Positions 1 through 9,496 of a stretch of DNA of 64,000 nt are shown here, piece after piece. Numbering within the stretch: the stretch's first letter is position 1; every line of letters starts with the position of its first letter. The DNA comes from Sipunculus nudus. Lineage: Eukaryota; Annelida; Sipuncula; Golfingiida; Sipunculidae. Location: positions 172,001-236,000 of the forward strand of contig CM049320.1 of assembly GCA_026874595.1 (NCBI GenBank), read 5' to 3'. The notes below the pieces were generated by a model. It had not been told where the DNA came from and did no database searches. It saw only the letters and a list, made by a program, of their open reading frames with translations. Made by a program: the position numbers and the translations under genes.

Positions 1-1300
1 CGGTAAATGAGTCACGGCCAAAACATGGGAATAACAATATTTTATATATAGTTTCCACGAATCAGATGTACGAATCAGCAGTGCACCCGGTGCAAGTTTT
101 GTTTTCACTTCCTTTTCTAGAGAAATCACGTCATACCGTGTCAATGTACGTCTGCGCAAACAACTTTTTACAGGAGATAAGACATGTCACCCAGACTGTG
201 ACTCAAGGACAAATGTGTCACAACAACTGCGCAAACATCGGAAAAACCAGACCGCAAGCATTCGGTCAATGTCCTGAGCGGTTAGTCACAGCAGCATGAA
301 CGCGATAACATCCTGGTTTTTATGTACCAGCTAAGCACCAGCGTCAAGGCCGTCTATTTTTTACTGTAGTCATGTGGTTGTGAATCATACCTGTTTACCA
401 GACGTACCAAACGTAACTGGGTCAACGTCCTGTCGGTAAATGAGTCACGGCCGAAACATGGGAATAACAATTTTTTATATATAGTTTCCACGAATCAGAT
501 GTACGAATCAGCAGTGCACCCGGTGCAAGTTTTGTTTTCACTTCCTTTTCTAGAGAAATCACGTCATACCGTGTCAATGTACGTCTGCGTAAACAACTTT
601 TTACAGGAGATAAGACATGTCGCCCAGACTGTGACTCAAGGACAAATGTGTCACAACAACTGCGCAAACATCGGAAAAACCAGACCGCAAGCATTCGGTC
701 AATGTCCTGAGCGGTTAGTCACAGCAGCATGAACGCGATAACATCCTGGTTTGTATGTACCAGCTAAGCACCAGCGTCAAGGCCGTCTATTTTTTACTGT
801 AGTCATGTGGTTATGAATCATACCTGTTTACCAGACGTACCAAACGTAACTGGGTCAACGTCCTGTCGGTAAATGAGTCACGGCCGAAACATGGGAATAA
901 CAATATTTTATATATAGTTTCCACGAATCAGATGTACGAATCAGCAGTGCACCCGGTGCAAGTTTTGTTTTCACTTCCTTTTCTAGAGAAATCACGTCAT
1001 ACCGTGTCAATGTACGTCTGCGTAAACAACTTTTTACAGGAGATAAGACATGTCGCCCAGACTGTGACTCAAGGACAAATGTGTCACAACAACTGCGCAA
1101 ACATCGGAAAAACCAGACCGCAAGCATTCGGTCAATGTCCTGAGTGGTTAGTCACAGCAGCATGAACGCGATAACATCCTGGTTTTCATGTATCAGCTAA
1201 GCACCAGCGTCAAGGCCGTCTATATTTTGCTGTAATAATGTGGTTATGAATCATACTTGTTTACCAGACGTACCAAACGTAAATGGGTCGTCAGTGTAAA
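1..1300. repeat. 433-bp tandem repeat, three copies
   Basis: Three nearly identical units begin at 1, 434 and 867 and differ by a few substitutions. Each holds a TATA-like TTTTATATATAG near its start. The third unit loses similarity near 1290. Each unit has a 77-codon plus-strand frame and an antisense frame of up to 90 codons, but these are simply copied with the repeat and show no domain, so I do not call them genes. The last ~130 bp of the unit resemble the region downstream of the 1527-1874 gene, so the array may come from duplicated gene-flank DNA. The window starts inside or at the edge of the array, so the true copy number is unknown. Confidence 0.95.
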
Positions 1301-1461
1301 CATGCTGTTTTATATGACCTTTAATTGCGCTTTACAATTTCAGTGATACAAGTCACGTTTCAATGACACAGTTTCGTTCGTCAGACACGCGCGAACTTGA
1401 GGTGGTCAAGCCGCTGTAGAACAGTCCTTCTATACGTCGGTGCCCCATCCGTATCGCGGGC

Positions 1462-1473
1462 ATATATATATAT
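1462..1473 (+). promoter_or_regulatory. TATA box of the 1527 gene
   Basis: An ATATATATATAT run lies about 55 bp upstream of the ATG at 1527, a normal distance for a short untranslated leader. Confidence 0.55.
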
Positions 1474-1526
1474 CGTTCCTTTAAACTGGACCAGTATCCC
1501 AAGACAGAAGAGAAGAATAAAGAGTA

Positions 1527-1874
1527 ATGGCCACCTCGGACGGGTCTGAAATATCTTACCGTACGGAATTCATTGAACTTTTCAACACGGTGGACATGAT
1601 GCTGTACGGATGTTGGGGTTTTATGTTTGACCCGTCTCGGTGCAAGGATGTGTATGATGAACTAAAATATCTGAATGATTCAATGAAGGATTTATACCGG
1701 CGTTTACCTGCAGATATGAGACACGGCCTCTACCTGAAAAATCGGCCGTACTGTGAAACATGTTTCAGATGTCTCGATTGCAGTGAGTGCGACGCAACCA
1801 GTGAGTCCACAGAGGAAACGTATCTGTCGACTGAACCGGTGTCTAGAGGCAATGATGCGGCACAGACGGAGTAA
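1527..1874 (+). CDS. small Cys-containing protein with acidic tail, unknown function
   Basis: A 115-residue protein. The ATG sits in a good context (AGTAATGGCC) 55 bp after a TATA run. Residues 5-65 look helical, with aromatic and Leu positions. Residues 74-87 hold a Cys cluster (CETCFRCLDCSEC) that could bind a metal. The last 25 residues are rich in Ser, Thr and Glu. No signal peptide or membrane segment is visible. I recognise no family. The DNA after the stop matches the end of the 433-bp repeats, which links the gene to that array. The promoter and the start context make it a likely real gene. Confidence 0.6.
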   Translation: MATSDGSEISYRTEFIELFNTVDMMLYGCWGFMFDPSRCKDVYDELKYLNDSMKDLYRRLPADMRHGLYLKNRPYCETCFRCLDCSECDATSESTEETYLSTEPVSRGNDAAQTE

Positions 1875-1893
1875 AGACTGGAGTTCAGGTGGC

Positions 1894-2035
1894 ACGTGAG
1901 GTTAACATCGTAGCTGTTATGTATCAGCGATGCACCAGCGTTAAGTTTGTCATTTTTGTCTTGGTTGTTTTTTCTGTACATATGGTCATGATTAATACTG
2001 GTTTACTAAACGTACCAAACGTAAATGCATGATCA
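1894..2035. repeat. diverged copy of the end of the 433-bp repeat
   Basis: This stretch aligns by eye with the last ~130 bp of the 433-bp unit, including a GTACCAAACGTAAATG block, with many substitutions. It lies just after the 1527-1874 gene. Confidence 0.7.
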
Positions 2036-2330
2036 GACAGTCTAAAACAAGCTATTATGTGGCCTGCTTTTTACGCAATACGATAATAGGGATGCACGTG
2101 TTTGTTCAAGGACATCATTTGAACGTCAATTCCGTGAGTGATGGACCTACGTCTGAAACACGCCCCTCCCATGTATATATACATATATTCGACATGCCCA
2201 CAGTGAACTCCTGCCGATCAGATGATTTGTCTGGCAGCTACATAAAGCAGAACTTGGTGGGCTTACATCAGACCAGTACCAGCAGCAGTTCTGTTCGGTG
2301 TTAGCTCTACCCAAATTTGAAAGTGTTGAG

Positions 2331-3494
2331 ATGTCACGTACACTGCATCCAGTCGATGTTTACTTGTCTGTCCGTCCCGCTATCGATATATCAAATGTGA
2401 TCAAAGGAAACCGTATCAAGCTGTTGATGTACTTGGACTTCAACATTGTGCTACAGAACGCCATGGTCCAGGAAGGCATCATATGCAAGGGCCACGCTGA
2501 ACTTTTAGACAACAGCCCTGTTATGAGTGGGAAAGCCAGTGAGTTGATAGCCATCCTCCTGAAGCGCGGTCTTCGAAACTTCATCGGGTTTATCGGTTTG
2601 CTGGAAGAGTATGATCAACCCGTGCCCCGAGATATCCTGGTGGAATCACTCAACGCATGCGCTTTCGGGAAGCAGGGTGTCCCTGGCGGAGGTACGCTTA
2701 CTGGGAACACAGCCGGGAAACCGTCAAGCAGTCAGGCCGACCCCCACACTGGAAAATGCGGCAGCGCGAGTGGACACGTTTCTTCGCGTCAGCCAGACTG
2801 GTTGCATCCACTCGACGTTTACATGGCTGTCAGTCCCGCTATTTCGATACGCAGTGTTATCAATTCAGACCGGGTTGCGCTGGCTCATTGCCTGGACGTT
2901 GACCTGCTGCTGCAGGAGGCGATGGTCGAAGAAGGCATCATCAGCAGGTTCAATGCCGAAACCATACTCCGCAAGTGTCACAAATATGCGAAAAGCACAG
3001 CCTTGTTGGACATCCTCGCTCAGCGGGGTCTCCCTAATTTGGTCAGGTTTATTGGATTGCTTAAGGTGTATGATCAGCCCGTTCCGCGAGATATCCTGGT
3101 GAAATCATTGAACGCACACGCTTTCCCGAAGCAGGCTGGCCGTGTCGGACGATCGCTAACAACGAACACGGTCGAGCAACCGACCCGTCACGAGGTCGAA
3201 CCTTTCAATGGAACGTTAAGCGGGGCGGATGGGCAGGTTTCTTCTGGTCAACGGTGGCGGCGCATGCGCGACATGCTATGTGCGAAAAAGAAAAACGACG
3301 TACCGGTGACTCCAGATGATCCCAATGAACAAGTCTGTGTAGTGTGTATGGACAACAAACGGAAGACGATATTTCTGCCCTGCGGTCACATAAGGTGCTG
3401 TTTCACATGTGCGTTGAGGTGCAGTGAGAACGAGGATATGACATGTATAACATGCAGAAACCGGGTAGAAGATATCAAACCCTGTTTCATGTGA
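2331..3494 (+). CDS. CARD-CARD-RING protein, probable E3 ubiquitin ligase
   Basis: A 387-residue protein. I take the ATG at 2331 because codons further upstream lack an ATG, and a TATATATACATATA run near 2175 supplies a promoter. Two related death-fold modules of about 105 residues (about 3-110 and 156-265) have the CARD pattern: a Leu-rich helix, a pair like MVQEGII, a polar turn, then LL-x-RG-L-x-x-F-x-x-L. Both modules end with a PVPRDILV motif. They are joined by a Ser/Gly/Thr-rich linker. Residues 336-375 form a C3HC4 RING (CVVC...CGH..CC..C...CITC) of the IAP type. The order recalls the CARD-RING end of cellular IAPs without BIR domains. It probably ubiquitinates a CARD partner in apoptosis or innate signalling; that role is inferred. 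AATAAA follows near 3730. Confidence 0.85.
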   Translation: MSRTLHPVDVYLSVRPAIDISNVIKGNRIKLLMYLDFNIVLQNAMVQEGIICKGHAELLDNSPVMSGKASELIAILLKRGLRNFIGFIGLLEEYDQPVPRDILVESLNACAFGKQGVPGGGTLTGNTAGKPSSSQADPHTGKCGSASGHVSSRQPDWLHPLDVYMAVSPAISIRSVINSDRVALAHCLDVDLLLQEAMVEEGIISRFNAETILRKCHKYAKSTALLDILAQRGLPNLVRFIGLLKVYDQPVPRDILVKSLNAHAFPKQAGRVGRSLTTNTVEQPTRHEVEPFNGTLSGADGQVSSGQRWRRMRDMLCAKKKNDVPVTPDDPNEQVCVVCMDNKRKTIFLPCGHIRCCFTCALRCSENEDMTCITCRNRVEDIKPCFM

Positions 3495-4121
3495 ACCTAA
3501 CAGGACGTACCATAAGGAACTCTTTTTGCTTCCCCTGCCCCAGCTCACACAGTGAAACGCGTAAGTACCTGTATATACGATAAGTGAACTGTTTTTGTAT
3601 TGATACTCTCTATAACATACATACGTTGACACGTTCTTTATTGATGATTCAAACTTGTGTATATATCTTACTTTGCGCATTTGTGTTTCGTAATCGCACC
3701 TTTGTTATTGTATAAATGAATAACAAATGAATAAAATGTAGTGTATATATTTAAACGTGTTCTTCTGTACAACGTGTACTGTATGACGGATGTGGGGAAC
3801 CTGTTCTGAACGCTCTCCCGGTTAGGTGCGTGTGTGTCAGTGTGTCGTTGTGATGTTTGTATATTCGTACTGCGTTCTGTATGATGTTCTGTTCTGTGTG
3901 ATGCAATCAGCCTCCGACCTCCCGACTATCATGTGGCGTAACTCCATGGGGGTAATGATTTGGTACTTCAAACGTGTGTGTCGAATCCCGTTCTGTTTCA
4001 TTTTATATGTCCTTTTATATGTCATTGCTTGTGGCGTGGTTACAAAAGTACCGGTCGCTGTATCCATCCATCATTTCATCGCCGACCGCCGTACTGCACG
4101 GGAGTGTTTAACCGATACACC
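3495..4121. other. intergenic: 3' end and promoter of the next gene
   Basis: This holds AATAAA signals near 3720-3735 for the preceding gene. From 4040 to 4121 it carries a diverged copy of the leader found before the next three CARD genes. I see no convincing coding region. Confidence 0.6.
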
Positions 4122-4568
4122 ATGGGCCGGGTCGATACGTTGCAGCCATTGAATTTTTACTTGTCTGTCAGACCTGAGATTTCGAGCGCGAGCATCCTCC
4201 GGCCACAGTGGCGCACGTTGGTGACCAGCCTGGACGTCGATCCTTGGCTGATTGACACTCTGCTCCAGAAAGGTCTTATAAGTCAGGACGAAGCCGCACG
4301 TATCACCGGGGAAGATACCGTCATCGATCAGAACAAGATGCTGCTGTTTATCATCATGGAGTTGGGGCTTGAACAAGTTGTCACGTTTATCGAGTTGCTC
4401 AAAACCTGCAACCGGTCCGGGCCGCACGTCGTGCTCGTGAAATGTCTGAATCGAGCAGCATGGAAGCGCTTTGCTGACGGATGTAGCTTCTCCCCGACTG
4501 GCGTCATCGGTACACATACCATTTTACAGCCGTCGTCTGTGCAAACGGGCGGTTCGAAAAAAGGATAA
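4122..4568 (+). CDS. CARD-only protein, paralogue 1
   Basis: A 148-residue protein. The ATG at 4122 is in a strong context (CACCATGG) and matches the start of the three paralogues that follow. Residues 8-110 form one CARD-like module: LQPLNFYLSVRPEIS, then LDVDPWLIDTLLQKGLI, a polar loop, and LGLEQVVTFIELL. The same pattern is seen in the first CARD of the 2331-3494 protein. There is no RING; the last ~35 residues are low complexity. A CARD without an effector domain often acts as a dominant decoy, but that is inference here. This copy is the most diverged of the four. Confidence 0.75.
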   Translation: MGRVDTLQPLNFYLSVRPEISSASILRPQWRTLVTSLDVDPWLIDTLLQKGLISQDEAARITGEDTVIDQNKMLLFIIMELGLEQVVTFIELLKTCNRSGPHVVLVKCLNRAAWKRFADGCSFSPTGVIGTHTILQPSSVQTGGSKKG

Positions 4569-4666
4569 GAATGCCAGTTGGCGCATGTCATCGTATCTTA
4601 CAGTATGGATTGTCAAAAACGTTTTTTATGCTTTTTTAGTGTAGGATGCGGGGGCTATGGGCACAC

Positions 4667-4676
4667 ATATAAATAA
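4667..4676 (+). promoter_or_regulatory. TATA box of CARD paralogue 2 (also at 5207 and 5727)
   Basis: ATATAAATA lies about 80 bp before the ATG at 4748. The same box stands at the same distance before the ATGs at 5288 and 5807, inside an almost unchanged leader. Confidence 0.7.
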
Positions 4677-4747
4677 GCGGTTGCTGTATAAATGCATCAT
4701 TTCGTTGCCAACCACCGTACTGAACAGGACTCGTTTACGGATACATC

Positions 4748-5116
4748 ATGTACTTCCAAGATGTGATGCAGCCACCTGAATATTACTTGTCAATACAACC
4801 TCCGATCACGGGCGAAAGCATTATCGGTACACTACGTGGCCGGTTGGTTGCCACTCTTGATGTCCACGTGCTGTTGGTTGACACCATGCTCTACAAAAGC
4901 CTTATCGACTCTGACCAAGCGGGTCGTCTCAAAGCGAAGGAGACGTCTGTCGAGAGGAACGAGGAGCTGCTGTGTATACTCGAGCATTGGGACGTTGAGA
5001 AACTGGTAATATTTATCAGCTTGTTGAACATGTTTGGTAATAGGGTGGCGCACTTCCTACTACTGGCCGCTCTTAACTGTGAAGCATGTACGCGCAACCT
5101 TGCATCAAAGAACTAG
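4748..5116 (+). CDS. CARD-only protein, paralogue 2
   Basis: A 122-residue protein. The start is the first ATG after the conserved leader. One CARD-like module fills residues 8-105, with EYYLSIQPPITGESIIG, LDVHVLLVDTMLYKSLI, a KAKETSVERNEELL loop-helix, and WDVEKLVIFISLL. Nothing follows but a short tail. It is about 70% similar to the next two paralogues. No RING, no signal peptide, no membrane segment. It is likely cytoplasmic and may compete for CARD-CARD contacts (inferred). Confidence 0.75.
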   Translation: MYFQDVMQPPEYYLSIQPPITGESIIGTLRGRLVATLDVHVLLVDTMLYKSLIDSDQAGRLKAKETSVERNEELLCILEHWDVEKLVIFISLLNMFGNRVAHFLLLAALNCEACTRNLASKN

Positions 5117-5287
5117 TAAAATGGAGTCCTTGGCACTCGTACAATATTGCAGCCATAGTTAGTGCAAACAGACGGGTCAAGGATCTGGATATGGGGAGGG
5201 GCACACATATAAATAGACAGTTGCTGTATAAATGCATCATTTCGTTGCCAACCACCGTACTGAACAGGACTCGTTTACGGATACATC

Positions 5288-5674
5288 ATGTACAGCGGAC
5301 ATTTAAAGCCAATGGAATATTACTTGTCTATACAACCCCCGATCACGGGCGGAAGCATTATCGGTGACATACGTCCTCAGTTGGTTACCTCTCTTTATGT
5401 CGACGTGTTGCTGTATGACGTCATGGTCAACAGAGGCCTAATCAACTCTGTTCAAGCGGATCGTATCAAAGCGAAGGAGACGTCTATCGAGAGGAACGGG
5501 GAGCTGCTGTGTGTACTCGAGCATTGGGACGTGAAGAGACTGGTAAAATTTATCAGTTTGTTGAAAATATTTGATAATAAGGTGGCGCACTCCAGACTAA
5601 TGTACGCTCTTAATTTGGAAGCAGATAGGCGCAAAAGAGCCTTTTGCACATGTCCATTATGCTGCCATCGTTAG
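5288..5674 (+). CDS. CARD-only protein, paralogue 3
   Basis: A 128-residue protein with the same single CARD-like module as its neighbours: MEYYLSIQPPITGGSIIG, a Leu/Val helix, KAKETSIERNGELL, then DVKRLVKFISLL. The tail differs and ends in a short Cys-rich segment (FCTCPLCCHR). A short metal-binding function is possible, but the tail could equally be a read-out of duplicated flank DNA. The promoter and leader are copied from the unit before. Confidence 0.75.
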   Translation: MYSGHLKPMEYYLSIQPPITGGSIIGDIRPQLVTSLYVDVLLYDVMVNRGLINSVQADRIKAKETSIERNGELLCVLEHWDVKRLVKFISLLKIFDNKVAHSRLMYALNLEADRRKRAFCTCPLCCHR

Positions 5675-5806
5675 TGCAAACAGATGGGTCAAGGATGTGG
5701 ATGTGTGGATATGGGGAGGGGCACACATATAAATAGACAGTTGCTGTATAAATGCATCATTTCATTGCCAACCACCGTACTGAACAGAACTCCTTACGGA
5801 TACATC

Positions 5807-6217
5807 ATGTACAGCGGAGATGTAGAGCCAATGGAATATTACTTGTCTATACAACCCCCGATCACGGGCGGAAGCATTATCGGTGACATACGTCCTCAGT
5901 TGGTTACCTCTCTTGATGTCGACGTGTTGCTGTATGACGTCATGGTCAACAGAGGCCTAATCGACCCTGTTCAAGCGGATCGTATCAAAGCGAAGGAGAC
6001 GTCTATCGAGAGGAACGGGGAGCTGCTGTGTATACTCGAGCATTGGGACGTTCAGAGACTGGTAACATTTATCAACTTGTTGCAAATATTTGATAATGAG
6101 GTGGCGCACTCCACGCTAGTGCGCGCTCTTAATTTTGAAGCATGTACGCGTGAAATTGCAGCAAGAATGTCGTCAAGTGGAGCTCTTTGCACACGTACAT
6201 ATTGCAGCCATCGTTAG
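5807..6217 (+). CDS. CARD-only protein, paralogue 4
   Basis: A 136-residue protein. The ATG at 5807 aligns with those of paralogues 2 and 3 and follows the same leader, so upstream in-frame codons are leader, not protein. The CARD-like module (residues 6-105) is nearly identical to that of paralogue 3. Differences are mostly conservative, which suggests that selection keeps the fold. The tail ends in RTYCSHR. Confidence 0.75.
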   Translation: MYSGDVEPMEYYLSIQPPITGGSIIGDIRPQLVTSLDVDVLLYDVMVNRGLIDPVQADRIKAKETSIERNGELLCILEHWDVQRLVTFINLLQIFDNEVAHSTLVRALNFEACTREIAARMSSSGALCTRTYCSHR

Positions 6218-6461
6218 TGCAAATAGACGGGTCAAGAAAGGCTTAGGATTGTGTCTACATCTGCCTATACATGATAACGACCATCGATATCATGCGCAAG
6301 GAAAACACGTATATTTATTGTGTGTACAGTGACTCAGTATTATATCACAAACCTGCGTGAATCACGTGATACGCCATAACACAAAACGTTACCTAGGACT
6401 ACGCATGCAGCACCAAAAAAAAATCAAAAAGGATTGTACCTACCTTCCGTTCACTTGCACG

Positions 6462-6470
6462 TATAAGAGG
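6462..6470 (+). promoter_or_regulatory. TATA box of the 6553 gene
   Basis: TATAAGAGG lies about 90 bp upstream of the ATG at 6553. Confidence 0.55.
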
Positions 6471-6552
6471 CGCCTGTGCGCGTCTCCTGGCTTATTTCAC
6501 CCGACGCATTTGATGTGAGCTAACCGTGTTCCGGATCGCCTGCAACACAAAC

Positions 6553-7206
6553 ATGACTGACAAGGAATGTCAATTGGATGTAAGTGCTTACATGTCAAAC
6601 CATCCGTCGGTTCCTGTCGCAGACGTGATCAATTCTGCTGCAATCCATTTACAGAACACGCTGGACCCAAACGAGAAGCTTATGGTCGCCCTGCTGCAAA
6701 ACAACATTTTGCTTCAAGAGCATGTGGAAAGCATACAGGCAAGGCCGACCAATTCACAGAAGAACGATGAACTGCTGTCCGTCCTCAAAAGGCGGGGTCT
6801 ACGGCATCTCCTCGCGTTTATCAACTTGCTTGGCTCTCATGGTCAGTGCGAGGCGCGCACGGTTCTTCTCTCCTCTCTGAATCATGAGGCAGCTTCGCGT
6901 ATCAACGATACCGTGCACCGGCTGAAGGGTCATCTCTCCCAAGCGCAGAACATATCTCGTGTCGGACGGTGGCAGATCACACGGGACATGCTCAATAAAA
7001 AACGGGGACAGGACGTTCGTGACGAATCCGGGTCAGAGCTCAGTTGTTGTATAGTGTGCATGGAGAATAAAAGGAAGACGGTGTTTGTTCCGTGCGGTCA
7101 CTTCGTCTGCTGTTTCCAATGCGCGTGGCATATTATAGCGAAGGACGATAAAACATGTGTCAGGTGCCGTTGCCCCCTAGAGGATGTCATAGATTGCTAT
7201 ATGTAA
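6553..7206 (+). CDS. CARD-RING protein, probable E3 ubiquitin ligase
   Basis: A 217-residue protein. The ATG at 6553 is the first after the TATA box. Residues 5-105 form a CARD-like module (VSAYMSNHPSVPVADVIN, LLQNNILLQEHVESI, RGLRHLLAFINLLG). A short linker leads to a RING at about 165-205 (CCIVCMENKRKTVFVPCGH, then CCFQC and CVRC). The RING is closely related to that of the CARD-CARD-RING gene at 2331-3494, so the two are paralogues that differ by one CARD. AATAAA follows near 7370. The likely role is ubiquitination of a CARD-bound partner (inferred from cellular IAPs). Confidence 0.85.
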   Translation: MTDKECQLDVSAYMSNHPSVPVADVINSAAIHLQNTLDPNEKLMVALLQNNILLQEHVESIQARPTNSQKNDELLSVLKRRGLRHLLAFINLLGSHGQCEARTVLLSSLNHEAASRINDTVHRLKGHLSQAQNISRVGRWQITRDMLNKKRGQDVRDESGSELSCCIVCMENKRKTVFVPCGHFVCCFQCAWHIIAKDDKTCVRCRCPLEDVIDCYM

Positions 7207-7673
7207 ACGATACAGATGCATTCTGATTGAGAACTTTGATGACGTTGGTGTTTTAGCAACTAGTAATATGATTAGACCTGTACACTTTTTCATTTATGAA
7301 AACATGTATGTATGATTCATATATATATATATACACACATAACTGCTTAATAGACATGTACGGCTTTTGACAATAAACCTTATGTATAATGGTAACAAAC
7401 CTGATTTTATTTGTCTGTCTTCATTACCTTTCGTCTTGTGTCGTATGTGTGTGTTCGAATATGTGTGTGTGTGTTTTCAGTGTCTGAATGTCACTGGTAC
7501 CCAATGGAGCTGTAAACAGTATTTGTATGGGGATATATTTTCGATATACTCATTTGTGCGTGTGTGTGTACACCGAGTAACACATCGTACAACGTACCTG
7601 TAGCCATACGTACAGCCAGTATCGCATAGTCCGACACGATTTCATGTAACAACATTCATTAGAAGGGCCCGTG
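7207..7673. other. intergenic with AT and GT runs
   Basis: This holds an ATATATAT run near 7320, an AATAAA near 7370 and GT-rich DNA near 7440-7570. No gene is supported. Confidence 0.5.
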
Positions 7674-8993
7674 ATGGATGACCGGGACAGTGAAAGTGAA
7701 CGGACCACCGATGGTTCAGGTGACACCTATATGAACGTGTATACAGTTCGGATACCGATCAACCTGACAGTTGGTTCTACTGGCCATGACATGTGGACGG
7801 TACCTCTCTGGCAAACCATTTCGGACGAAGGCGTTCGTGAGAGTGATGACCGTGCGGGGTTGTATATTGATCAGCAGGGTATCTTCCTTGTGAAAGGCCT
7901 TGCACCTAAGTTTGAGCGCCGTGTGATCTACTTCAGTTATATCGCGTGGAAGCAGTTATCAGGTCGCGCAGCCGGATTTACACGAGCAATAACGGCTCAT
8001 AATCAGGTGAAACTGATCCTGGAAGAGTATCGCGGAAAACAGTTGACCATGTACGCCAAGCAATGTCCACATGGCTCTGATAACTACGAGGTAACATTCA
8101 AGTACGTTGACACCGAAAACGGTGTCGTCACTCAAAAAGTATGTGTGACTTTGAACACGTCGGAATGGAAAAGGCTTGTGCGATATATACCCGACGTTGC
8201 ACTTAAACTTAAGTGCGCGCGAATGATGAGGGGAACCAATTTCGTCATGTATGGTGAAGGTGCATATGACAGCGACACACAGAGTGCTATGGGCGTCAAT
8301 GAGAATGATAGTGTTGAGATGGCCAGTGGCGATGACGGCGATGTTTATGATTTCGCCAATGTGAGGAATGCTATGAGTGATGGAGTTATCAGGTACACAG
8401 ACCCCCCTGCCTCTCCAGACGCGGAACCGCGGTCTCCTTACTCCTTTCTGTCCAGCGACGATGATAACATATCGTCTCGTTACATGTCCCAGGCCAGCGA
8501 TAATGACGACACCGGTCATGATTTCGCCAATGTGAGGAATGCTATGAGTGATGGAGTTATCAGGTACACAGAGCCCCCTGCCTCTCCTGACCCGGAACCA
8601 CGGTCTCCTTACTCCTTTATGGCCAGCGACGGTGATAACATATCGTCTCGTTACAGGTCTCAGGCCAGCGATAATGACGACACCGGTCAGGATTTCGCCA
8701 ATGATATGGATGCTTTGACTAGCGAAGTAATCAGATACACAGACCCCCCTGCCTCTCCTAACACTGAACCACGGTCTCCAGACTCTGTTCTGACCAGCGA
8801 GGATGACGACGTCTCGTGTCCTTATTCGTCTCTGGCCAGTTCCATTGACGACAATGAAGTATTCAGGAGAGACCCACCTGCTACTTATTACACGGATCGA
8901 AGGTCTTCTGACTCTTCTTTGGACAGCGGCGGTACACGCACATCGTCTTCTTCATCCAGCGATGATGGTAGCCTTTGCATACGTTTTTATTAG
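7674..8993 (+). CDS. acidic repeat protein with possible PC4-like N-terminal domain
   Basis: A 439-residue protein. The ATG at 7674 (MDDRDSESERTTDG) is the first true start. Residues 30-190 form a globular region. Its second half (QVKLILEEYRGKQLTMY, later VCVTLNTSEWKRLVRYIPD) resembles the strand-strand-helix pattern of PC4-type single-strand nucleic acid binding coactivators. That match is by eye and tentative. From about residue 226 there are three 57-residue repeats (core DFANVRNAMSDGVIRYT and PPASP) and a fourth degraded one. The C-terminal half is rich in Asp, Ser and Pro, like an activation or scaffolding tail. A nuclear regulatory role is possible. No upstream paralogue is seen, but the 51-56 kb family shares a similar SL-x-x-x-x-W pattern. 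Confidence 0.75.
   Translation: MDDRDSESERTTDGSGDTYMNVYTVRIPINLTVGSTGHDMWTVPLWQTISDEGVRESDDRAGLYIDQQGIFLVKGLAPKFERRVIYFSYIAWKQLSGRAAGFTRAITAHNQVKLILEEYRGKQLTMYAKQCPHGSDNYEVTFKYVDTENGVVTQKVCVTLNTSEWKRLVRYIPDVALKLKCARMMRGTNFVMYGEGAYDSDTQSAMGVNENDSVEMASGDDGDVYDFANVRNAMSDGVIRYTDPPASPDAEPRSPYSFLSSDDDNISSRYMSQASDNDDTGHDFANVRNAMSDGVIRYTEPPASPDPEPRSPYSFMASDGDNISSRYRSQASDNDDTGQDFANDMDALTSEVIRYTDPPASPNTEPRSPDSVLTSEDDDVSCPYSSLASSIDDNEVFRRDPPATYYTDRRSSDSSLDSGGTRTSSSSSSDDGSLCIRFY
8349..8930 (+). repeat. 171-bp in-frame coding repeat, 3.4 copies
   Basis: Units start at 8349, 8520 and 8691, exactly 171 bp apart, and keep frame. The first two are nearly identical; the third and the partial fourth are diverged. 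Each encodes an acidic segment with PPASP and SPYSF. Confidence 0.9.
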
Positions 8994-9496
8994 TTAATCA
9001 GATACCTTTCTTTTGAAGAATGTATGTTTGCCGTTTGTAACTAGCGTATGTCGTATGTACTGTATTGGCCGATGTATTAAAATGTTACGTTGAGGAGAGT
9101 ATTGCGTCTTGTGCATCTTTGTGTATTAAATGTGTGAGTGTTTTTATGGAAGGTCTGGTATGATAAAACAAAACAAGAAATCAGATCATTTGAGTTACAT
9201 GTGATATTTATACATTCCAGTCATATCCATAATACAACCAAATCGAAAAAAAAATACGCATGCAGATCTTGATAGTCCGTACGTGTGTGACCACACGAAA
9301 CTTGACGCCTACATACGTCATACCGATAACTGGAAAAAACATAAACCAGAGTCCGGCGTCATTACAGTATACCAAAAACGAAATCCTTTAGTCTGACTAA
9401 AGTCGGATACTAGTGATAAAGCAGATATAAGTTCAATGATACAGTGCTACAAAACGGTATATACACAGTGAAGGTCCTTGCGACTTCCCTTGTTTT
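8994..9496. other. intergenic between convergent genes
   Basis: The 3' ends of a plus gene and a minus gene meet here. I see AT-rich sequence, a poly(A) stretch near 9246 and no gene. Confidence 0.5.

Larger units (their letters stand above)
4661..6225 (+). repeat. tandem array of three CARD-gene units with copied promoters
   Basis: Three units start at 4661, 5201 and 5721 (spacings 540 and 520 bp). Each begins with GCACACATATAAATA and an ~80-bp leader that is nearly identical, followed by a CARD-only gene. The second and third units are the most similar, so the last duplication is recent. Copies carry whole promoters, so each gene should be expressed on its own. Confidence 0.9.

Noticed and set aside
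66-1165. Three 77-codon plus frames and two 90-codon minus frames in the 433-bp repeats
   Set aside because: They are copies of one another because the DNA is repeated; no domain, and sense and antisense frames are equally open.
2611-3102. 163-codon frame inside the CARD-CARD-RING gene
   Set aside because: Shadow frame; the CARD and RING pattern is only in the other frame.
4832-5649. Minus-strand frames antisense to the CARD-only genes
   Set aside because: They are mirror frames of conserved coding DNA and duplicate with it.
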